This document shows, piece by piece, positions 42,334-50,948 of a stretch of 64,000 nt of DNA. Made by a program: the position numbers and the translations under genes. The stretch is from Acidithiobacillus sp. HP-2 (GTDB lineage: Bacteria; Pseudomonadota; Gammaproteobacteria; Acidithiobacillales; Acidithiobacillaceae): positions 62,001 to 126,000 of the forward strand of contig NZ_JACKZA010000006.1 of NCBI RefSeq assembly GCF_015100155.1, in the 5' to 3' direction. Numbering within the stretch: the first letter of the stretch is position 1; each line of letters opens with the position of its first letter. The notes under the pieces were generated by a model that saw only the letters and a program-made list of their open reading frames with translations, was not told where the DNA came from and ran no database searches.

Positions 42334-42507
42334 CTCTTCTCGTTTCGGTAACCCCGACCCAACACCTCTGGCGCTCAACCTGCTCCTTCCGTTCGCTGGA
42401 TACCGCTAAGCGGCGCACTCCGTAGCCACACGTTCAGCAGTCTGAAAAATACTCCCTATATAAATTTAGCAATCCGGTAGCAGGGTGCTGCCAAAATTGT
42501 TTTTATT

Positions 42508-42526
42508 GCTATCGTTTTTTGATAGC
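42508..42526. promoter_or_regulatory. Inverted repeat, probable hicAB operator
   Basis: GCTATC-GTTTTTT-GATAGC lies immediately before the hicA start codons. HicB proteins with a DNA-binding C-terminus repress their own operon through such sites, so this is the natural candidate. A TTGTTT at 42497 may be the -35. Confidence 0.6.
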
Positions 42527-42535
42527 ATGTATCAT

Positions 42536-42790
42536 ATGAATGCCAAGCACACCAAAACGTTGCAAGCTATTTTTGCCAAACCGACTACAGCTTCTCTCGA
42601 ATGGGTGCGTATCGAAACTCTATTCATCGCGTTGGGTTGTCGGGCTATCGAAGGGCGTGGTTCTCGTGTTCGTTTTGAATTTAATGGCAGAATTACCGCT
42701 TTTCATCGCCCGCATCCCACCAAGGAAGCTAAACCGTATCAAGTTGAGCAAGCACGCGACTATTTAACTGCTATCGGAGTTAAACCATGA
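42536..42790 (+). CDS. hicA: HicA-family mRNA interferase toxin
   Basis: An 84-residue toxin of the double-stranded-RNA-binding fold: HTKTLQAIFAKPTTASLEWVRIETLFIALGCRAIEGRGSRVRF then TAFHRPHPTKEAKPYQVEQARDYLTAIG. This is the HicA variant with Ser-Arg in place of Ser-His before the strand and a FHRPHP motif. It cleaves mRNA when free of HicB. Two ATGs (42527, 42536) are possible; neither has a clear ribosome-binding site. It overlaps hicB by 4 bp (ATGA). Confidence 0.85.
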   Translation: MNAKHTKTLQAIFAKPTTASLEWVRIETLFIALGCRAIEGRGSRVRFEFNGRITAFHRPHPTKEAKPYQVEQARDYLTAIGVKP

Positions 42791-43122
42791 ACACACTGAC
42801 TTACAAGGGCTACACCGCCCGCATTGATTTCGATGACCGCGACAATAGTCTGGTTGGCAGGTTGCTTGGCATACAAGACATTATTGGCTTTCACGCCGAG
42901 AATGTTGCTGATTTACACACGGCATTTGAAGAGGCCGTGGATGATTACCTTGAGGCGTGTGAAAAAATTGGTAAATCACCTGAAAAACCGGCTAGCGGTA
43001 AGCTTTTGCTCAGGGTTCCGCCAGAGCTTCATGCCGCAGCCTTAATCAAGGCGCAGGCAGGTGGCAAAAGCCTTAATCAGCTGGCTATTGAAGCGTTGAG
43101 CCGTGAGGTTCGTATAGAGTAA
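42787..43122 (+). CDS. hicB: HicB-family antitoxin
   Basis: A 111-residue antitoxin. The N-terminal HicB domain (YKGYTARIDFDDRDNSLVGRLLGIQDIIGFHAENVADLHTAFEEAVDDYLEAC) binds HicA. The C-terminal ribbon-helix-helix (KLLLRVPPELHAAALIKAQAGGKSLNQLAIEAL) binds DNA. Stop at 43122, convergent with pgl two bases away. Both genes look intact. Confidence 0.9.
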   Translation: MNTLTYKGYTARIDFDDRDNSLVGRLLGIQDIIGFHAENVADLHTAFEEAVDDYLEACEKIGKSPEKPASGKLLLRVPPELHAAALIKAQAGGKSLNQLAIEALSREVRIE

Positions 43123-43123
43123 A

Positions 43124-43828
43124 CTACCCCGGCAGACTTTCCGGCCACGCAGCCATATCCAGCCAAACATCCGCGCCACGACCCACCACCGCTGCAGGAA
43201 TGTTTTCACCGCGTAACCAGGAAGCAATGGCGTCCTGCTTTCCTGAGCCGCATGCCAGAAAAAACAGGGCGTGTGTATGGCGCAGTCTCCAGGCGCTGAG
43301 GCTGACTCTCTGCGGGGGGGCTTTAGCAGCATCCAGAATACTGAGGGTGGGAGAGCTGCCTTTTTCCTGCCCCCAGTCATGTCCGGGAAACAAACTGGCC
43401 GTATGTCCATCTTCTCCCAAACCCAAAAGTACCAAATCAAAACGTTGTGCGGGCAGAATGGCTGCATAGCGGCGGGCCGCTTCACTGGCTCCTGCTTCGG
43501 CGGGTATGGTATGAATCTGGGCGCCTGGAATGGGTACCTGGGATAACCAGGTTTGGGCAAGCATCAGGCTGTTACGTTCGTGATCTTCGGGCGGCAGGCA
43601 GCGCTCATCGCCATAATAAATATGCCAGCATTGCCAGTCGCGGCCCATGGATGGCAGCCGGGCATAAGTGGCACGCGGCGTATTGCCTCCCGCCACCACC
43701 AGATGAAAAGTACCGCGCAGGGCGATGGCCTCAGCCGCCATGCGGGTGATGGCCGCCGCAAGATGGGTACTGATCTGTTCCTGGTCAGGATAAATATGCC
43801 ATCTTGGCAGTGAGTTTTCTTCCAGCAT
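43124..43828 (-). CDS. pgl: 6-phosphogluconolactonase
   Basis: A 234-residue lactonase of the pentose-phosphate pathway: LVVAGGNTPRATY (phosphate site), YYGDERCLPPEDHERNS, and the catalytic region LVLLGLGEDGHTASLFPG with the key His. Usual length. Downstream end abuts hicB. Confidence 0.92.
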   Translation of the reverse strand: MLEENSLPRWHIYPDQEQISTHLAAAITRMAAEAIALRGTFHLVVAGGNTPRATYARLPSMGRDWQCWHIYYGDERCLPPEDHERNSLMLAQTWLSQVPIPGAQIHTIPAEAGASEAARRYAAILPAQRFDLVLLGLGEDGHTASLFPGHDWGQEKGSSPTLSILDAAKAPPQRVSLSAWRLRHTHALFFLACGSGKQDAIASWLRGENIPAAVVGRGADVWLDMAAWPESLPG

Positions 43829-43852
43829 GCTGAATACCTCCGAAAAATGGTC

Positions 43853-44548
43853 CTAGCCGATAGCCTGACCGAGAAAGTGACCGATCAGTGCCGTAAAGGC
43901 GAGGGCGACTGTGCCCCAAAACAGGATTCTCAAGGCACCCTTCAAAGGGTTTGATCCACCCAGTTTGGCAGATATGACCCCCAGTATGGCCAAAAGAATC
44001 AGCGTACTTACAAAGAGTATGGGCAGCGCATAGGCGTGCGGGACAAAAGCGCCGATCAGAACCGGCGGTACCGCGCCGCTCACAAAAGAAACAGCGGAGG
44101 CTAATGCCGCTTGAACAGAGCGCGCTTCAGCGACTTCAGTCAGGCCCAGCTCTTCCCGTGCATGCGCTTCGAGGGGATCACGCTGCATCAATTGAAAAGA
44201 GACTTGCCGTGCCAGCGCTTCATCCAGGCCCCGGTCCATATAAATTCGACAAAGTTCGAGTTGTTCCAGTTCAGGATTTTTCTTTATTTCATGGGCTTCC
44301 TGCCGGAGTTGCGCTTTCTGGCTGTCACGCTGAGAGCTGACGGAAACATATTCACCGGCCGCCATGGACAGCGCTCCGGATAACAGGGCGGCAACTCCGG
44401 CCAGCAGAATCTGATCATGATTGGCCTGACCCGCTATGACTCCACTGAGCAGTCCTGCAGTAGAAAGGAGACCATCGTTTGCACCCAGCACGCCAGCACG
44501 CAGCCAACCCGTGTTTTTCTCGTGACTTTCTGTGTGCTTGTTTTCCAT
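43853..44548 (-). CDS. VIT1/CCC1-family iron/manganese transporter
   Basis: A 231-residue membrane protein: LRAGVLGANDGLLSTAGLLSGV in helix 1, AALLSGALSMAAGEYVSVSSQRDSQ in helix 2, a charged cytoplasmic segment (ELEQLELCRIYMDRGLDEALARQV) and three further helices. This is the VIT1/CCC1 pattern for moving Fe2+ or Mn2+ out of the cytosol, useful for an organism in metal-rich acid. The gene is divergent from cysM. Confidence 0.88.
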   Translation of the reverse strand: MENKHTESHEKNTGWLRAGVLGANDGLLSTAGLLSGVIAGQANHDQILLAGVAALLSGALSMAAGEYVSVSSQRDSQKAQLRQEAHEIKKNPELEQLELCRIYMDRGLDEALARQVSFQLMQRDPLEAHAREELGLTEVAEARSVQAALASAVSFVSGAVPPVLIGAFVPHAYALPILFVSTLILLAILGVISAKLGGSNPLKGALRILFWGTVALAFTALIGHFLGQAIG

Positions 44549-44644
44549 TCCAAGGATTCCAATCCCGACTTGAAGGGGGTTCAGGATAGCCCCGGTTTAG
44601 GGCTTGGGTCTATGATGGCGTCATGTTCAGGCAAGGAGAAGCAT

Positions 44645-45529
44645 ATGGGCGGATTGGAAGATTGGGTGGGGAATACCCCGCTTTGCGAATTCAGGAGTTT
44701 GGCACCCAGAACGGGTGTCCATATTTTTGGCAAGCTGGAGGGGAATAATCCGGCAGGTTCCGTCAAGGATCGCCCGGCCATGAACATGATCCGGCGGGCT
44801 CTGGAGCGCGGCACCATCACGACTTCCACCCGATTGATTGAACCCACCAGCGGCAATACCGGCATTGCTCTGGCTATGGCGGCTTCGGTGCGGAAGATCC
44901 CGATGACCCTGATTATGCCGGAAAACATGAGCATCGAGCGGCGTCAGGTGATGCGGGCCTATGGCGCTGAGGTCATTTTGACGCCAGCTGAACGTAGTAT
45001 TGAAGGGTCTATTGATTTGGCCCGGCAAATGGTGGCCGCCGGAGAATGCTTCATGCTGGACCAGTTTTCCAATCCCGATAATCCGGAAGCTCATTATCTC
45101 AGTACGGGTCCGGAAATCTGGCGGGATACACGCGGCAGCATCACCCATTTTGTCTCTTCCATGGGTACCACCGGGACGATCATGGGTACTTCCCGCTACT
45201 TGCGGACGGTCTCTCCGGATATTCAGATTGTCGGCGTACAACCCGCTGAAGGAGCTAAAATTCCTGGTATTCGCCGTTGGCCGGAAGCCTATTTGCCAAA
45301 AATCTACCATCGGGAGATGGTCAGTCAGATAGAAGACGTGACCCAGGAGGAAGCCGAGGACATGACCCGGCGTCTGGCGCGCGATGAAGGGGTACTGGCC
45401 GGAATATCTTCTGGAGGCGCGGTGGCCGCCGCCCTGCGCGTTGCCCAAACTCTGGAGCAGGGGGTCCTGGTGGCAATTATCTGCGATCGCGGTGATCGCT
45501 ACCTGAGTACAGGCGTTTTTCCGGCCTGA
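44645..45529 (+). CDS. cysM: Cysteine synthase B
   Basis: A 294-residue PLP enzyme making cysteine from O-acetylserine and sulfide (or thiosulfate). PLP Lys is in NPAGSVKDRPAMNMI, phosphate loop EPTSGNTGIALAMA, and STGPEIWRDTRGSITHFVSSMGTTGTIMG is typical of CysM. The frame is open upstream to 44417, but AAGGAG sits just before ATG 44645. Only 1 bp separates it from the next gene's coding start. Confidence 0.93.
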   Translation: MGGLEDWVGNTPLCEFRSLAPRTGVHIFGKLEGNNPAGSVKDRPAMNMIRRALERGTITTSTRLIEPTSGNTGIALAMAASVRKIPMTLIMPENMSIERRQVMRAYGAEVILTPAERSIEGSIDLARQMVAAGECFMLDQFSNPDNPEAHYLSTGPEIWRDTRGSITHFVSSMGTTGTIMGTSRYLRTVSPDIQIVGVQPAEGAKIPGIRRWPEAYLPKIYHREMVSQIEDVTQEEAEDMTRRLARDEGVLAGISSGGAVAAALRVAQTLEQGVLVAIICDRGDRYLSTGVFPA

Positions 45530-47608
45530 GTGTTTATGCAGGACTTTAACCCCTTGCGCCTGCCAACAACCGCCGGGTTCAGACTCAGGTATTGGCTTAT
45601 ATTTTTTTGTGCGGGATTTTTGTTGTCCGGTTCGGCTTGGGCGCAGACCCTGGAAATCACGGCGGCACGGGTTCAGGGCGCTGCCTGGCAAGCGCAGCAC
45701 CTGAGGGTCATGTTGCGGACGCATGCGCAGAAAAATGCCAGTCTGCAATTTCAGGCCGGGATCCTGCAGCTTGGCAAACAACGTCCCTGGCAAGCCATAC
45801 AGGGTAACTGTGTCCTGAAGACCCGGCAGGGTTGGTCGTGTTCAGCCTTGCACCTGGCGATTTCGGGAAGTCCCTGGGGGGCTTTGCAAGGTACTGGACG
45901 TTTTCAGGTGCTGCGTTCCGGGGGGGCTGGTAGCCTGCACTTCCAGTTGGAGGGGGCAAAATTGGGCAAGCTGACCCTGCTTGCGCGCAGTGCAGCTTCA
46001 GGTCGCTGGCAATTACAGACCCGGGGAGAAGTCGCTTTAAGCGATTGGGTTTCCGCCCTGAATCTGCTCCCGGCCACCTGGCAAAGTGGCGGAGAACTCG
46101 CTTGGCAGATGCATTCTTCGGGTGCTGGCTGGTCACAAATTTCTGCGGTTCATTTCAGGGCGCAACTGCACAAAGGCCAGTTCAGTAGTCCCGATGGGTT
46201 GCAGGCAGCCCAGAATGTCGCCGCACAATTGTCAGGTGATGGGCATCTGCAAGGACACTGGCAGGGACAGGTTCAGCTGCGTTGGGACGAGGGTGGCATT
46301 TTATGGAGTCCCTGGTACTGGGCGGCGCCGGCGCGACCGGTTGTCATGCAGAGTCGCTGGCGCCAGTCGGCAAAAAACTGGCATCTGGAGCGGGGTCAGA
46401 TAAATTGGCCGAATCTGGGAACCGCAAAATTTGCCGTCAGTGAACCCGTTCAGGGAAGTAAGCTGGACTGGCATTTGCAGGATGCAGATGTCGCTCTGGC
46501 ACCCCTTTTTACGACCTGGATTAAACCGTTATTGCCAGCCAGCAGTTTTGCAGCACAGGCTTTGCTGGCGGGTCATTTGCATTTTTCGGTGGCGGGAAAT
46601 CCGGCTTTGCGTTCTGTGCATTGGGATTTGCCGCACGGTGATTTTTCTACCCAGCAAATGAGCCTGGCAGGCGTCGTCAGTCATGGCGCCTGGGGTGCCC
46701 ATGTACCCGTGGAAAAGGCGGTTTTTAACTGGCAAAGCGCCACCCTGTATCATATTCCTCTAGGCCCGCTGGCCGTGCGCGTACTGTTGCATCCGGGGGG
46801 ATTTGCCTTGCAACAGCCGGTGGATCTCCACCTTCTGGGTGGGGTGCTGCATTTTCAGGAGCTTTCCGGCCATTGGACGGGATCCCATTCCGGTTTTTCC
46901 ATGCAGGGTAATTTGCAGGGGGTGAGCATGAAATCCCTGACGCAGATTATGCACTGGCCGCCCTTCACCGGCACGATTCAGGCTTCCATTCCGCGCTTGA
47001 CTTATCACGCCGGGACAATACAGACCAGTGGAGAATTAAGCGCAGGTATTTTTGGTGGCAAGTTGCGGGTAAGTGACCTGCAGGTGCAGAATTTCCTGGG
47101 CGTGATGCCGTTGTTGCGGGCTAACGTGTCCGTTCAGGGCTTGCAATTGAAGCCGCTCACGGACGCTTTTCATTTTGGGTATATCAGCGGGGTATTGGAT
47201 GGAAATCTCCGCAATCTGTACCTGTTGAACTGGTCTCCAGAAGCTTTTCAGGGACATTTTGAAACCGTCAAGACGCCTGGTGTTCCCCAAAAAATCAGTT
47301 ACCAGGCGGTTCAGAGCATTACCAAGCTGGGTGGGGGAGATGGGATCAGCGGCTTCTTCCAGGGACTGTTTTTGCGGATGTTCAATACCTTCAGTTACAG
47401 TCATCTGGGGATGGGCGTAAATCTGTCAAATGGTGTGGCAGAGCTTTCTGGCGTCCATCCAGAAAATGGTGGCTTTGTCATTTTGCAGGGACAAGGACTG
47501 CCCAGGGTGGATATAGTGGGGTACAATCGTCGGGTGAGTTGGGATGAGTTGCTGGCGAGACTGAAAACGGCCATGGAAACCGGACCGCAAATGCACACAG
47601 GAGAATAG
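45530..47608 (+). CDS. ydbH: YdbH-like AsmA-family envelope protein
   Basis: A 692-residue protein with an N-terminal membrane/signal segment (YWLIFFCAGFLLSGSAWAQ). A long beta-rich periplasmic body follows, and the C-terminus (YQAVQSITKLGGGDGISGFFQGLFLRMFNTFSYSHLGMGVNLSNGVAELSG) matches the YdbH branch of AsmA-like lipid-transport bridges. In E. coli YdbH works with YnbE and YdbL to move phospholipids to the outer membrane. Here a YnbE-YdbL-type lipoprotein follows at once. Read as the same system. It is shorter than E. coli YdbH (about 880 residues). Confidence 0.7.
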   Translation: MFMQDFNPLRLPTTAGFRLRYWLIFFCAGFLLSGSAWAQTLEITAARVQGAAWQAQHLRVMLRTHAQKNASLQFQAGILQLGKQRPWQAIQGNCVLKTRQGWSCSALHLAISGSPWGALQGTGRFQVLRSGGAGSLHFQLEGAKLGKLTLLARSAASGRWQLQTRGEVALSDWVSALNLLPATWQSGGELAWQMHSSGAGWSQISAVHFRAQLHKGQFSSPDGLQAAQNVAAQLSGDGHLQGHWQGQVQLRWDEGGILWSPWYWAAPARPVVMQSRWRQSAKNWHLERGQINWPNLGTAKFAVSEPVQGSKLDWHLQDADVALAPLFTTWIKPLLPASSFAAQALLAGHLHFSVAGNPALRSVHWDLPHGDFSTQQMSLAGVVSHGAWGAHVPVEKAVFNWQSATLYHIPLGPLAVRVLLHPGGFALQQPVDLHLLGGVLHFQELSGHWTGSHSGFSMQGNLQGVSMKSLTQIMHWPPFTGTIQASIPRLTYHAGTIQTSGELSAGIFGGKLRVSDLQVQNFLGVMPLLRANVSVQGLQLKPLTDAFHFGYISGVLDGNLRNLYLLNWSPEAFQGHFETVKTPGVPQKISYQAVQSITKLGGGDGISGFFQGLFLRMFNTFSYSHLGMGVNLSNGVAELSGVHPENGGFVILQGQGLPRVDIVGYNRRVSWDELLARLKTAMETGPQMHTGE

Positions 47609-47609
47609 A

Positions 47610-48308
47610 ATGATGAAGCAAGCTTTGCTGAAAAACCGAACCTGGCAGGCACTGCTGGTGTTGGGCATGCTGATGGGGCTTTCGGCTTGCGTCACGGTGA
47701 ATATTTATTTTCCGGCCGCTGCTGCCAAACGTCTTGCTGATCAGGTGGTGGGTGAAGTTTACAAGGCGGCAGCCCACGGCGCGGTTTCGACGCCCACAGC
47801 GCCCACCCTTTCAGCACCGGCTCAGGTGGCTCCTGCCCCTGCCGTGCCCGCAGCTGCACCAGCCCCCAGTGCTTTTGAGCGTCTGACACCGGCTCATGTG
47901 GCCGGTTATCTGCTGGCAACGAGCTTTTCGGCATTGAGTACACCGGCCGAGGCGGCAGCCGATCTGAATGCTTCCAGTCCCGGGGTGCAGGCCGCACGGG
48001 CCCAGTTGGAATCCATTGCCGCGCAGATGCGTCCCTATTTTGAAAGTGGTGCCGTTGGCTGGACGGCCAACGGGCTGGTTGCCATTCATGATGCTTCCGC
48101 AGTGCCTTTGCAGGCACGCGCCGGCCTCAGTGGCCTGGTTAGCAGCAATAACAGTACCTTGCAGAATCTTTACCAACAAATAGCCAATGCCAATGGTCAT
48201 CCTGATTGGGAAGGACAAATTCAACAGACTTTTGCCCAGACCTGGATCAGCAAGGCCCCTGCAGGATACTGGTATCAGAACGCCAGTGGTCAGTGGCAGA
48301 AGAAATAA
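47610..48308 (+). CDS. YnbE-YdbL fusion lipoprotein
   Basis: A 232-residue lipoprotein. The start (leader, lipobox LSAC at Cys27, then VTVNIYFPAAAAKRLADQVVGEVYKAA) corresponds to YnbE. A Pro/Ala/Thr linker (residues about 60-105) leads to a DUF1318 domain like YdbL (LESIAAQMRPYFESGAVGWTANGLVAIH, ARAGLSGLVSSNNSTLQNLYQQIANANGH). In E. coli these are two separate proteins acting with YdbH, so the fusion supports that they form one complex. One base separates it from ydbH. Confidence 0.7.
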   Translation: MMKQALLKNRTWQALLVLGMLMGLSACVTVNIYFPAAAAKRLADQVVGEVYKAAAHGAVSTPTAPTLSAPAQVAPAPAVPAAAPAPSAFERLTPAHVAGYLLATSFSALSTPAEAAADLNASSPGVQAARAQLESIAAQMRPYFESGAVGWTANGLVAIHDASAVPLQARAGLSGLVSSNNSTLQNLYQQIANANGHPDWEGQIQQTFAQTWISKAPAGYWYQNASGQWQKK

Positions 48309-48316
48309 ACACCATT

Positions 48317-49114
48317 TTGCAGAATATTCTGGTTTTTGATATCGAAACGATTCCGGATATTTCCGGAGGTCGGCGCCTGCATGGTATTGATCTTGCCGAT
48401 GATGCGGGAGTGGCCGAATTGCTGCAGCATCAACGCCGAATTGAAACCCAGGGTGCCAGCGAGTTTTTACGCCCTTATCTGCATCAGGTGGTCGCCATTT
48501 CAGCGCTTTGGTGGCAAGGCGATCAGGTTAAACTCAGCAGCTTTGGCGCGATTGAGGATCCGGAAGCGACGCTGGTTCATGCTTTTTTTCAGATGATTCA
48601 GCGTCACGCTCCACAGTTGGTGTCCTGGAATGGTGCAGCCTTTGATTTACCGGTGTTGCACTATCGGGCTTTTTTGCACGGCATTCCGGCAACGCGGTAC
48701 TGGGAACAGGGGCAAAACGAACCCAACTATCGCTGGAATAATTACACCAGTCGTTATCATGAGCGCCATCTGGATCTTATGGATGTGCTTTCTGCTTACC
48801 AGGCGCGTAATGTTGCGCGCTTGCAGGACATGGCTCTGTTGCTGGGGCTGCCGGGCAAACTCGGCATGAGCGGTGCGGAGGTCCTGAATCATTATCAGCA
48901 GGGCGAAAAACAAGCCATTCGCCATTACTGCGAAGTGGACGTTCTGAATACTGCGCTGCTGCATTTGCGCTTTGAGTTGACCCGGGGGCATCTGGACAAG
49001 TTGGCTTATGAGGCGCGTCAGAACCAGTTGCGCAGCTATTTACAGGGCCGTGATGAAGCCCATATCCGCGAGTTTCTGGACTTGTGGCCGGAGAACCTGC
49101 ATGTCGCGTCCTAA
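48317..49114 (+). CDS. Predicted 3'-5' exonuclease, PolB-exonuclease-like
   Basis: About 265 residues of DnaQ-like fold: ExoI motif VFDIETIPD near the start, Exo[22 protein letters not shown], and Exo[20 protein letters not shown]. This is the PF10108 type (exonuclease domain related to DNA polymerase B). It should degrade DNA or RNA 3' ends; the pathway is unknown. No ATG is available; TTG 48317 is the best-placed start, and a GTG at 48293 would overlap the previous gene. It overlaps rlmD by 14 bp. Confidence 0.75.
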   Translation: MQNILVFDIETIPDISGGRRLHGIDLADDAGVAELLQHQRRIETQGASEFLRPYLHQVVAISALWWQGDQVKLSSFGAIEDPEATLVHAFFQMIQRHAPQLVSWNGAAFDLPVLHYRAFLHGIPATRYWEQGQNEPNYRWNNYTSRYHERHLDLMDVLSAYQARNVARLQDMALLLGLPGKLGMSGAEVLNHYQQGEKQAIRHYCEVDVLNTALLHLRFELTRGHLDKLAYEARQNQLRSYLQGRDEAHIREFLDLWPENLHVAS

Positions 49115-50423
49115 GCCTATTCGCGATGCAGCGCCTGAGCGGGTACTCATTGAAAGCCTGGATGCAGAAGGACGGGGTGTTGCCCGGGTGGACGGCAAGG
49201 TGCTTTTTGTCGATGGCGCCCTGCCGGGCGAAGAGGTCATGGCCCGGCGCACTGAAAATCACAAAACTTTTGAACGGGCCGAAACGGTCACGCTCCTGAA
49301 AACTTCTTCATTGCGGGTAACACCCCCCTGTCCTCATTTTGGATTGTGCGGCGGTTGCAGTTTGCAGCATCTGGATGTGAGCGCGCAGGTGGCCATCAAG
49401 CAGCGGCAGTTGGAGGATAACCTCTGGCGCATTGGAAAAGTGCGTCCACAGAGAATTCTCCCACCCATTTTTGGTCCGGGTTTGGCTTATCGAAGCAAGG
49501 CCCGCCTTTCGGTGCGGACCCCCAAAACCCGTGGTGCTCTGGTGGGTTTTCGAGAACGTAGCAGCAACTACGTGGTAGATATGAACCAGTGTCTGGTGCT
49601 CGACCCCCGCGTTGGCCAGCGTATTCCGGAACTGCGGGTCCTGATTGGCAAAATGCAGTCTCCCCAGGATTTCCCCCAGATTGAAGTAGCTTGTACCCCC
49701 GACGCTGTAGCTTTGGTGTTTCGGCATATGCGTCCCCTGGCGGACAGTGATCTCATGCATTTACGTCAATTTGGACTGGATCACGACCTGCAAATCTGGT
49801 TGCAGCCGCGCGGTCCCGATACTTTGCATCCGCTGATCCCCGAACAACCGTCCGCCCTGCATTATGACCTGCCGGATTATCAACTGCGGATGCGTTTTGA
49901 TCCGTTGGTATTTACTCAGGTGAATCAGTCTGTCAATCAGGTGACGGTGCGCCGTGCCATGGCTCTGCTCCGTCCTCAGGCCGGTGACCATATTCTTGAT
50001 CTGTTTTGTGGCTTAGGGAACTTCACCTTGCCCATGGCGCGTTTGGGCGCGAATGTGCTGGGCGTTGAAGGCGATGCACGGTTGGTGGCCCTGGCTTCGG
50101 AAAATGCTGCCGCCAATGGGCTCTCGGCGCAAGCCCGATATCAGGTGGCTGATCTGACCCAGGCGCGGATGAGTGACTTTCAGATGGCAGGAACTATCGA
50201 CAAAATGCTGATTGACCCGCCCCGAAGTGGGGCTATGGAAGTGTTGCAAAGTCTGACTCCCGGTGTATCCCGTCTGGTCTATGTTTCCTGTAATCCGGCG
50301 ACTCTGGCCCGGGATGCCGAATATCTGGTGCACGAGCGTGGTTATCACCTGAAAGCAGCGGGTGTCATTAACATGTTCCCCCATACTGCCCATGTCGAAT
50401 CCATTGCCCTTTTTGAAAAATGA
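49101..50423 (+). CDS. rlmD: 23S rRNA (uracil-5-)-methyltransferase, RlmD type
   Basis: A 440-residue SAM enzyme methylating a uridine of 23S rRNA (U1939 in E. coli). N-terminal TRAM domain ([32 protein letters not shown]); iron-sulfur Cys cluster [13 protein letters not shown] site [16 protein letters not shown]; catalytic Cys in [18 protein letters not shown] before ATG 49101. Length typical of the family. Confidence 0.92.
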   Translation: MSRPKPIRDAAPERVLIESLDAEGRGVARVDGKVLFVDGALPGEEVMARRTENHKTFERAETVTLLKTSSLRVTPPCPHFGLCGGCSLQHLDVSAQVAIKQRQLEDNLWRIGKVRPQRILPPIFGPGLAYRSKARLSVRTPKTRGALVGFRERSSNYVVDMNQCLVLDPRVGQRIPELRVLIGKMQSPQDFPQIEVACTPDAVALVFRHMRPLADSDLMHLRQFGLDHDLQIWLQPRGPDTLHPLIPEQPSALHYDLPDYQLRMRFDPLVFTQVNQSVNQVTVRRAMALLRPQAGDHILDLFCGLGNFTLPMARLGANVLGVEGDARLVALASENAAANGLSAQARYQVADLTQARMSDFQMAGTIDKMLIDPPRSGAMEVLQSLTPGVSRLVYVSCNPATLARDAEYLVHERGYHLKAAGVINMFPHTAHVESIALFEK

Positions 50424-50937
50424 AACGCCAGCAAACTGGTTTTGGGTGGATGTTGCCACTCAGAACCTGCGGGTGATGCAAGCTGCGCACGAAACAGTGC
50501 AATATCCCATTTCAACGGCCCTTAACGGACTTGGAGAAAGGCGTGACAGCGCCTGTACGCCACGCGGTTGGCATCAAGTCAGGGCAAAAATTGGCGCGGG
50601 ATTGCCAGCTAATGCCATTCTGCGCGGACGCCGCTGGACGGGAGACTGCTATGACGCCAGCGAGAATCCGGACGAAAACGGCCATCAGGACTGGATACTG
50701 GGGCGGATTCTCTGGCTTTCCGGCATGGAATCCGGGTTTAATCGCGGCGGCTATTGCGACACGTTCCGGCGCTACATTTATATCCATGGCACCGCCGATA
50801 CCGCTCGTCTCGGTCAGCCCGTCTCGGCCGGCTGCATTCGCATGAGCCCGGAGAATGTGTGCATCCTCTTCCCTGAAACTGCTCCAGGGCTCCCTGTTTT
50901 TATTGGGCTACAGCCCCCTGTTGATTTCCCCCGTTGA
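50392..50937 (+). CDS. L,D-transpeptidase (YkuD family) without signal peptide
   Basis: About 181 residues; the YkuD motif [21 protein letters not shown] carries the catalytic Cys and His. The N-terminal part ([29 protein letters not shown]) is the first strands of the same domain. No signal peptide is visible with any start, which is odd for a periplasmic cross-linking enzyme; the start may be mispredicted, or secretion may occur by another route. It overlaps rlmD by about 32 bp. Lacking a clear ribosome-binding site, the start is uncertain (50362 GTG also possible). Confidence 0.7.
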   Translation: MSNPLPFLKNETPANWFWVDVATQNLRVMQAAHETVQYPISTALNGLGERRDSACTPRGWHQVRAKIGAGLPANAILRGRRWTGDCYDASENPDENGHQDWILGRILWLSGMESGFNRGGYCDTFRRYIYIHGTADTARLGQPVSAGCIRMSPENVCILFPETAPGLPVFIGLQPPVDFPR

Positions 50938-50948
50938 GGAGGTTCTGA

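Noticed and set aside
42068-42439. Integron cassette with attC
   Set aside because: Only short core-like heptamers match, one imperfectly, and arms between them pair poorly; left as a low-weight idea.
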